Below the pieces are notes generated by a model. That model did not search any database, was not told where the DNA came from, and saw only the letters and a program-made list of their open reading frames with translations. Shown here piece after piece: positions 58,801 through 64,000 of a stretch of 64,000 bases of DNA; within the stretch, counting starts at the first letter, position 1, and every line of letters begins with the position of its first letter. The translations under genes were made by a program, and so were the position numbers. Source of the DNA: Camillea tinctor (lineage: Eukaryota; Ascomycota; Sordariomycetes; Xylariales; Xylariaceae); the NCBI GenBank assembly GCA_022578605.1, contig MU394103.1, positions 242,101 through 306,100 on the forward strand, given 5' to 3'.

Positions 58801-60732
58801 TAGGCCACGGGTGAAGACCACAAGATTTCCTACTGCACTTTGCTCATGGACCCCAACAACAACAATTACAACTGGGTCGACCAGGAACTCCGCGAACTCC
58901 TCTTCCGGTGCATGTTTCACAACCCCAAGGACAGGCCTGACTTGGACACGCTGTTGAAATCGGCTATCAACGGAATTAGGAAGCAATTCCCGGGAGAGAC
59001 GGATGATGACGTTATGCGTTGGGTACATTACTGGATGTTCGAAGCCCCTGATCCTGTCCGACCATCTCAGAGCAGTGGAGGTGGGGGTGGGGGTGGAGGT
59101 GGTGGCGGAGGAGGTGGCGGAGGAGGACCACCACCACCGCCCCCCGGAGGCGGTGGTCCTCCCCCTGGAAGTGGTAGTGGTGGCGGCGGCGGCGGCGGTA
59201 GTGGAAAGGGTGGAAAGGGTGGAAAGGGTGGAAAGGGAGGAAGTAGTGGAAAAGCAGGAGGACCACCTGTACCACCACCTCCCGCAGGCGGTAATCCTCC
59301 CCCTGGAAGTGGTGGTGGAAAGGGTGGAAAGGGAGGAAAAGGAGGTGGACCACCTGTACCACCTTCCGGGGGCGGTGGTCCTCCTCCTGGGAGTGGTGGT
59401 GGAAAGAGTGGAAAGGGTGGAAAAGCAGGAGGACCACCTGTACCACCACCTCCCGCAGGCGGTAATCCTCCCCCTGGAAGTGGTGGTGGAAAGGGTGGAA
59501 AGGGTGGAAGTAGTGGAAAAGCAGGAGGACCACCTGTACCACCTCCCGCAGGCGGTGGTCCTCCTCCTGGGAGTGGTGGTGGTGGAAAGAGTGGAAAGGG
59601 TGGAAAAGCAGGTGGACCACCTGTACCACCCCCCGGAAGCGGTGGTGGCAGTGGTGGTGATGGTGGAAAAGGTGGAAAAGCAGGAGGACCATCTGTACCA
59701 CCACCTCCCGCAGGCGGTGGTCCTCCTCCTGGGAGTGGTGGTGGTGGAAAGAGTGGAAAGGGCGGAAAAGGAGGAGGACCACCTGTACCACCTCCTGGAA
59801 GCGGTGGTGGCAGTGGTGGTGGTGGTGATGATGGAGGTAGCGACGCGGGAAGCGGTAGTGATAGTGGTGGTAGCGATGCGGGTAGTGGTGGTGAGAATAC
59901 GGGCGGCGCTGCTGATATCGTTCAAGGTGCCGCTTCTCCAGGCTACAACGACGTGAAATCCAATGAGGCTCACCCGTTCCGCCAAGAGCTCGATCTAAGT
60001 TTCCAAACTACTTTCCCGAACGGATTCACCCGGATTGCCAACGCGGCCCCGAACCTCCAATGTGGCATGTATGCGCTCCGTGACAGTCTGCAGGCGCAGC
60101 TCGGGACAAATCCGACGATCAATGGCAACCCAATGTCCGTGAATATTCCGTCGATTGATGAACTCCAAAACATCCATTCAATGTTGAGTAAACAAGGTAC
60201 ATTCGACGTTCTTCGGGCCCTAGAGGCGAATGGACCCGGACAGGAAGGTAACTACTTCGTATCAGAGCTTGCGGCGGTCTTGCAGAGCTGGGGCAGCAGC
60301 TATGGCATCAACATGCAACTCGCCTACTATATCGAGGGCCGAGCCCCCATGGCCGAACCGGTGCCAACTGCGAACCCGTTCAGGCTCTGGATATACAATG
60401 ACAATGCGGTAGATCTGACTGGGGGAGCGGCGGTTTACAACCACTATGAAGGGATCGAAGTTAATCCGCCTTCGACCGCGAATCCGCCGTCGGCTGTACC
60501 GCCAATACCACTAGGAGCGGCAGGAACAACAGGATCGCCAGCACCGGCAGGACTGCCAATAAATCCAGGACTAGTACCGCCATCTTTCCTACCGCCGACA
60601 GGCCAAGGCAGCTCATCGACAAAGTCCAAAGGGGGATCCAAACTCAACCCCAAATCCAAGTCCAAGTCCAAATCCAAATCCAAATCCAAGAAAGGCAGCA
60701 AGGGCAGCAAGGGCAGCAAGGGCGGGAGTTAG
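55855..60732 (+). CDS. Divergent protein kinase fused to a Gly/Pro-repeat linker and an OTU-like cysteine-protease domain
   Basis: An 1251-aa protein from 11 in-frame exons (55855-56358, 56561-56750, 56947-57183, 57250-57275, 57469-57727, 57804-58063, 58133-58179, 58269-58320, 58399-58515, 58588-58722, 58804-60732). The kinase (about 118-690) has glycine loop GIGGNG (123-128), Lys149 in [15 protein letters not shown] near 275, HFDIDPMN with Asp400 and Asn405 in place of HRDLKPxN, DFG at 495-497, APE at 524-526, and Arg653 in PKDRPD. It carries an acidic Ser insert and a basic insert. Residues about 700-985 are tandem Gly/Pro/Ser/Lys repeats. The C-terminal domain (about 990-1160) shows [12 protein letters not shown] with Cys1029, LWIYNDN and YNHYEGI with His1156, as in OTU-type deubiquitinases. 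A Lys/Ser-rich tail follows. Kinase activity is plausible; OTU activity is inferred from motifs only. No signal peptide, so probably cytosolic or nuclear. Confidence 0.83.
59070..59910 (+). repeat. Coding tandem repeats (Gly/Pro/Lys linker) in the kinase-OTU-like gene
   Basis: Roughly eight imperfect units of about 80 bp encode variations of [20 protein letters not shown] and KGGKGGK. Units are partly identical at the DNA level, so slippage or unequal exchange keeps changing the length. The lack of AT codons also leaves long empty frames on the opposite strand. Confidence 0.85.
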
Positions 60733-61323
60733 GACATATAATGTAGGACTGGATGGATTAGTAGGTGGTTGGTGAACAGGCTTTTTGTATGCGTTTGGAA
60801 GTTTGAAGAGGTAGATAGTGTTTGTCTTATATTTCATATCCCCATGTATAGTAGACTTGATTTTGTACTATAGTTATTTCAGTTTTTCAGTTAATCCAAG
60901 GCTTCTTTTTCTATAACTACTCTTTTTAGAAGACGAATTGCTGTTGTATGGAGAGGAAAAGGACTTGTGATATATTTACCTCCTACGGGATTTGATTCGT
61001 AGAGGTATCTCAGACGTACTAGTATACGAAAGTATATCTTGGGTAATTTGTGTATAGACGGGGGACTTTTTAAATGCTGGGCAAAAGGCGAATGAGAGAT
61101 GTCGTCCCTGTCAGAATTTAAATAATGTCAGTGCGCAGATGGTACGTACCCTTTTTTTTCCTGGTAGGGAGACGGGACGGGGGGTCTTCAACCTTCACGT
61201 CTCCCAATTCGGAACCTTATTAGGGGAGAAACAGCTTCATTCATTGAATTGCTCTGCTGCACTTAAAATCCATCCCCAGCACTCGTACACACAATAATAG
61301 ATACCTAGCAGAACCCTAGCATA
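60733..61323. other. Intergenic, 3' flank of the kinase fusion and promoter of the EVE gene
   Basis: No gene is supported. The stretch is AT-rich up to 61080 and more mixed up to the start codon at 61324. Confidence 0.5.
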
Positions 61324-62412
61324 ATGCCGAAGAGAAAAGCCAGCCAGCTCGAAACTGGCCCCGATAGCACGAACCTGCGAAGGTCGACGCGTCGGAGGTC
61401 CCAGCTAGTGCCATCACCTGCGGCGGAGGTGGACGCGAGCAGCGCAACCTCCACCACAAAGCGCATGGAGAAGAAAGAGAAAGAACCAAAGCTGCAGAAG
61501 GTAGTAGAGAAGCCCCAAAAGGAGACCAATAAGGTGAGCAATCATTCAAAAATTCGAAATTGTGAAGGTAATGTTGTGCACGATCTTACTGAGGTATCGT
61601 CATAGGCACCTCCTAAATCTCAAGCAAAACCCACCAAGCCTGCCAAAACCTCTAAGCCGGCTTTGGAAACGGGTAAAAATGCCACCAAAGCAGAATCATC
61701 GGAGAAGTCGTACTGGCTTATGAAAGCTGAGCCCGAGTCACGGTTTGAGAATGGCACAGATATCAAGTTTTCCATCGACGACTTGGCATCGCGCACTGAG
61801 CCCGAGCCGTGGGATGGTAAGTAAGAGTGCCTCACACTGATGAGTTCCCTTTTGCGTCGAGAGAAAAAGAAAAAGAAAAAATTGAACAAAATAATTGATT
61901 TGCCGATCTGGTATCATATCAACTTCAAACATATTAACATAATCTCCTAGGTATCCGCGCGTACGCAGCCCGTAATAACCTTCGATCTATGAAGAAAGGC
62001 GAGCTAGCCTTTTTCTACCATTCAAATTGCAAAGAGCCCGGCATCGTGGGCACGATGGAGATCGTAGAGGAGCACTCTCCCGACGGTTCGTAATCCCCTG
62101 ACTAACATCTGAACTTCACTTTGTAACCCTTCTGACCGTGCCGCAGTTTCGGCTCACGATCCAAAAGCACCGTATTACGATGCTTCCTCGAAGCCCGAGG
62201 ATCCGAAATGGAGCGTTGTGCATGTCAAATTCCGCAGCAAGTTCGCCCAGCCTATTGGGCTCAAGGAGCTGCGTGAGTTCGGCAAACCAGGAGAGCCGCT
62301 TGAGAACATGCAGCTTTTGAAGCAGAGCCGGCTAAGCGTCAGCCGGGTGAGCCCCGCCGAGTGGGAATACTTGATGAGCGTGGTTAATCAGCGAGGCGGG
62401 GAGACCCAGTAG
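61324..62412 (+). CDS. EVE-domain protein (thymocyte nuclear protein 1-like)
   Basis: A 273-aa protein of the Thy28/EVE group, relatives of the PUA and YTH folds that bind modified nucleic-acid bases. Four exons (61324-61533, 61606-61816, 61951-62085, 62147-62412) join in frame; the third intron has the unusual donor GTTCGT. The N-terminal 95 residues are Lys/Arg/Ser-rich and probably disordered, with nuclear-localisation character (PKRKAS and RRSTRRR). The EVE domain runs from about 100 to the end: YWLMKAEPESR, FSIDDLA, WDGIRAYAARNNLRSMKKG, AFFYHSNCKEPGIVGTMEI, DPKWSVVHVKF and LLKQSRLSVSRVS. These are classic EVE signatures. It is convergent with the Utp6 gene, with only 69 bp between the stop codons. 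Confidence 0.9.
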
Positions 62413-62481
62413 TCACCCACACGATTCTACAGCTCATTTGGCCTGATAATAGTATCCCTATCACGTTCTTGCCTGAACCCA

Positions 62482-63687
62482 TCAAGGGTTCGACAGGGTG
62501 CGGAGGGTATGTGTGAGAACGGTTCGGATGCCCGAGTCAAGCTCTTCAGAAGATAGAGTAGTATTTATCCATGCTGTTATCTTCTCAACTAGCTTTGGCT
62601 TGCTCGTTGTCGTCGAAAGGGATGACTTCAGACGGGCTAACGCTTCCTTGAGAGCTTTAGGGTACGACGGTGTGTTAATATCAATACCGATCAGGGGCTG
62701 TCGAATGTAACAATAGCAAGTAGCCGCATCGTTAGGATAAAGCTCTGACATGCTGTCGAGTATATGCTGGATGATTCTAGGTTGTGAGGAGGCTTTAGTG
62801 AAAGCAGAAAATACGTCAAAGAACTGTTCTGCTACTGTGGCATTGAAAAATGGCTGCTTTTTCGAGACGTCGAAGATGGCTAAGGGTATAGCACCATCCA
62901 GCGCCGGGTTGTTCTCTAGCACTTGGGTGATAGCCTTGTCGAAGACCTTCTTGGCAGCTGACTTGTCCGGGTCGGGTAGAATGACCAATTGTCCGTTCTC
63001 GTCGACATCGTCCTCGCTATCGTCCTCCGCGAATTGCATCTCGTCGTCGCTGTGCTCGGCCTGCTCCTGAATCGCCTTCTCGGCGCCACCTTTCTTGCCC
63101 TTCCGCGCATCCATCTTTTCTAGCCACTCCATCTCACACTTGGCATACTCGAGCCAGACCGTAGCATCTCGGGTACAGAATCTAGCGCCGCGCATGAAGA
63201 AACCTCTAGCGGCCTGCATGTCCCCATTGCCTGCGGATCGTCTTCCGGCTAGCACCCACAGTTCTGACTTTGCTGGATGCATCCTCAACGCCCGTGTCAT
63301 GATCTTCCGGTATTTCTTGGTCGCCTTCGTATCTCTAGCGTATAACAGATATTCCTTCCATATTTCTAAACAGCCCGGGTGTTTGTTTACAGCTCTTTCT
63401 AATATGCCAAATACCCTGCCCTGTCCTGTGTGTTTTGTCGAGGTGCGGATTTCGAGCCTGCGACATCTTTTTGCGCGTAGTGATTCTAACGACTTTTCCC
63501 AGGTGACATAGTTCATCCAGTCGATCGGTTTGCTTCCAGGCGATAGGACAATGTGTTCGAAATCGCCACGCTTTCGCACAAGAGAGCGAATCTCTTCGGG
63601 GGTGAAGATGGCTTTGGCTTCGAATTCGCGGAGTTGGGGCACAGAACGCTCGAGGTAAAACCGAGCCTTCTCGGGGACACCAGCCAT
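62482..63687 (-). CDS. UTP6: U3 snoRNP-associated protein Utp6 (SSU processome, HAT repeats)
   Basis: A single-exon 401-aa homologue of Utp6, a part of the UtpB subcomplex of the small-subunit processome, needed in the nucleolus for early 18S rRNA processing. The conserved N terminus is MAGVPEKARFYLERSVPQLR, followed by FTPEEIRSLVRKRGDFEH. Half-a-TPR (HAT) repeats follow, for example HPGCLEIWKEYLLYAR, HPAKSELWVLAGR and DATVWLEYAKCEMEWLEKM. An acidic insert lies near residues 220-245 (DDSEDDVDENG). Length matches the fungal family (about 400 aa). I start at the ATG at 63687 because it gives the family N terminus; the open frame reaches a few codons further without an ATG. Confidence 0.92.
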   Translation of the reverse strand: MAGVPEKARFYLERSVPQLREFEAKAIFTPEEIRSLVRKRGDFEHIVLSPGSKPIDWMNYVTWEKSLESLRAKRCRRLEIRTSTKHTGQGRVFGILERAVNKHPGCLEIWKEYLLYARDTKATKKYRKIMTRALRMHPAKSELWVLAGRRSAGNGDMQAARGFFMRGARFCTRDATVWLEYAKCEMEWLEKMDARKGKKGGAEKAIQEQAEHSDDEMQFAEDDSEDDVDENGQLVILPDPDKSAAKKVFDKAITQVLENNPALDGAIPLAIFDVSKKQPFFNATVAEQFFDVFSAFTKASSQPRIIQHILDSMSELYPNDAATCYCYIRQPLIGIDINTPSYPKALKEALARLKSSLSTTTSKPKLVEKITAWINTTLSSEELDSGIRTVLTHTLRTLSNP

Positions 63688-64000
63688 AATGAACAACAAT
63701 GCTTTGGTTAATAAACAGTGGTAAGCTCTATTATGGCAAATAATGTCGAGCTGAGCTAAGCTTCGTTATGTGTTTGTGTAGGAAGGCAGATTGTACTCCT
63801 GTTAAAGAAACAAATGGAGAAGATAAAAAAGAGGAAGACAAGAAAAAAAAAAAAGATTGGTACCTATCTAATCTAGAAATTATAGTGGAGAACTGTTTTA
63901 AGCTATACAGTAAACCCTCTCTATAACGATTATGTTCCATAACGATATCTCCCCATAACGATACAAATTGCTGTACACACTTATTTTTACATATAATATA
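63688..64000. other. Utp6 upstream region and window edge
   Basis: The first about 220 bp are the Utp6 5' flank, AT-rich with a poly-A run near 63845. The last 93 bp look like the end of a DNA transposon, listed separately. Confidence 0.5.
63908..64000. mobile_element. Possible end of a pogo-like DNA transposon, cut by the window edge
   Basis: A TA dinucleotide is followed by CAGTAAACCCTCTCTATAACG and then three spaced copies of ATAACGAT. Pogo/Tigger-type elements insert at TA and often have ends of the form CAGTARACCCTC with repeated TATAACGA-like motifs where the transposase binds. Only one end is visible, so the class is inferred from these motifs. Confidence 0.5.

Noticed and set aside
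59070..59910. Regularly spaced repeats that might suggest a CRISPR array
   Set aside because: They are in-frame coding repeats in a eukaryotic gene, without unique spacers.
58780..59985. 401-codon open frame on the minus strand opposite the kinase-OTU-like gene, and two more of 259 and 317 codons nearby
   Set aside because: They are shadows of the Gly/Pro repeat region: low-complexity Ser/Thr, His/Phe or Val/Glu strings with no domain, while the plus-strand exons fit a continuous protein.

Overview
The window is nuclear DNA of a filamentous ascomycete, most likely a member of the Sordariomycetes. That placement is inferred from gene content and intron style; no marker gene was compared. Genes are split by short introns of about 50-110 bp with GT-AG ends, and many have a CTAAC-type branch site 10-20 bp before the acceptor. 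They are separated by long, pyrimidine-rich or AT-rich spacers. Exon joins were worked out by hand from splice motifs and reading frame, and for each rebuilt gene the joined length is a multiple of three.

Layout. 0.6-2.7 kb: a secreted GH5 endoglucanase with X2-like and CBM46-like modules. 3.6-4.1 kb: a small conserved protein. 6.7-11.4 kb: an ApsB/Mto1-type coiled-coil microtubule-organising protein. 12.5-14.5 kb: a Cue3/ASCC2 homologue. 15.2-17.1 kb: a Nup42/Amo1-type FG nucleoporin with a CCCH finger. 18.1-34.5 kb is an accessory stretch: a broken DHA2-type MFS transporter, a P450, a secreted carboxylesterase, two decayed LTR-like repeats, a DUF7730-like protein, a second secreted GH5 enzyme and another P450. 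37.1-37.8 kb: a small single-pass membrane protein. 40.3-43.6 kb: the ARID subunit (Swi1) of SWI/SNF. 43.6-51.5 kb: about 8 kb with no gene I can support, rich in simple repeats. 51.5-53.4 kb: a six-exon P450. About 54.7 kb: a 248-bp element with 25-bp terminal inverted repeats, probably a MITE. 55.9-60.7 kb: an 11-exon gene joining a divergent protein kinase, a Gly/Pro tandem-repeat linker and an OTU-like cysteine-protease domain. 61.3-63.7 kb: convergent EVE-domain and Utp6 genes. The right edge runs into what looks like the end of a pogo-like DNA transposon.

The housekeeping genes act in microtubule nucleation, ribosome quality control, mRNA export, chromatin remodelling and 18S rRNA processing. 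They lie at both ends and in the middle of the window, with accessory blocks between them. The accessory genes fit plant-biomass use and oxidative or hydrolytic metabolism. There is no polyketide, peptide or terpene synthase, so I do not call a biosynthetic cluster. The most unusual item is the kinase/OTU-like fusion.
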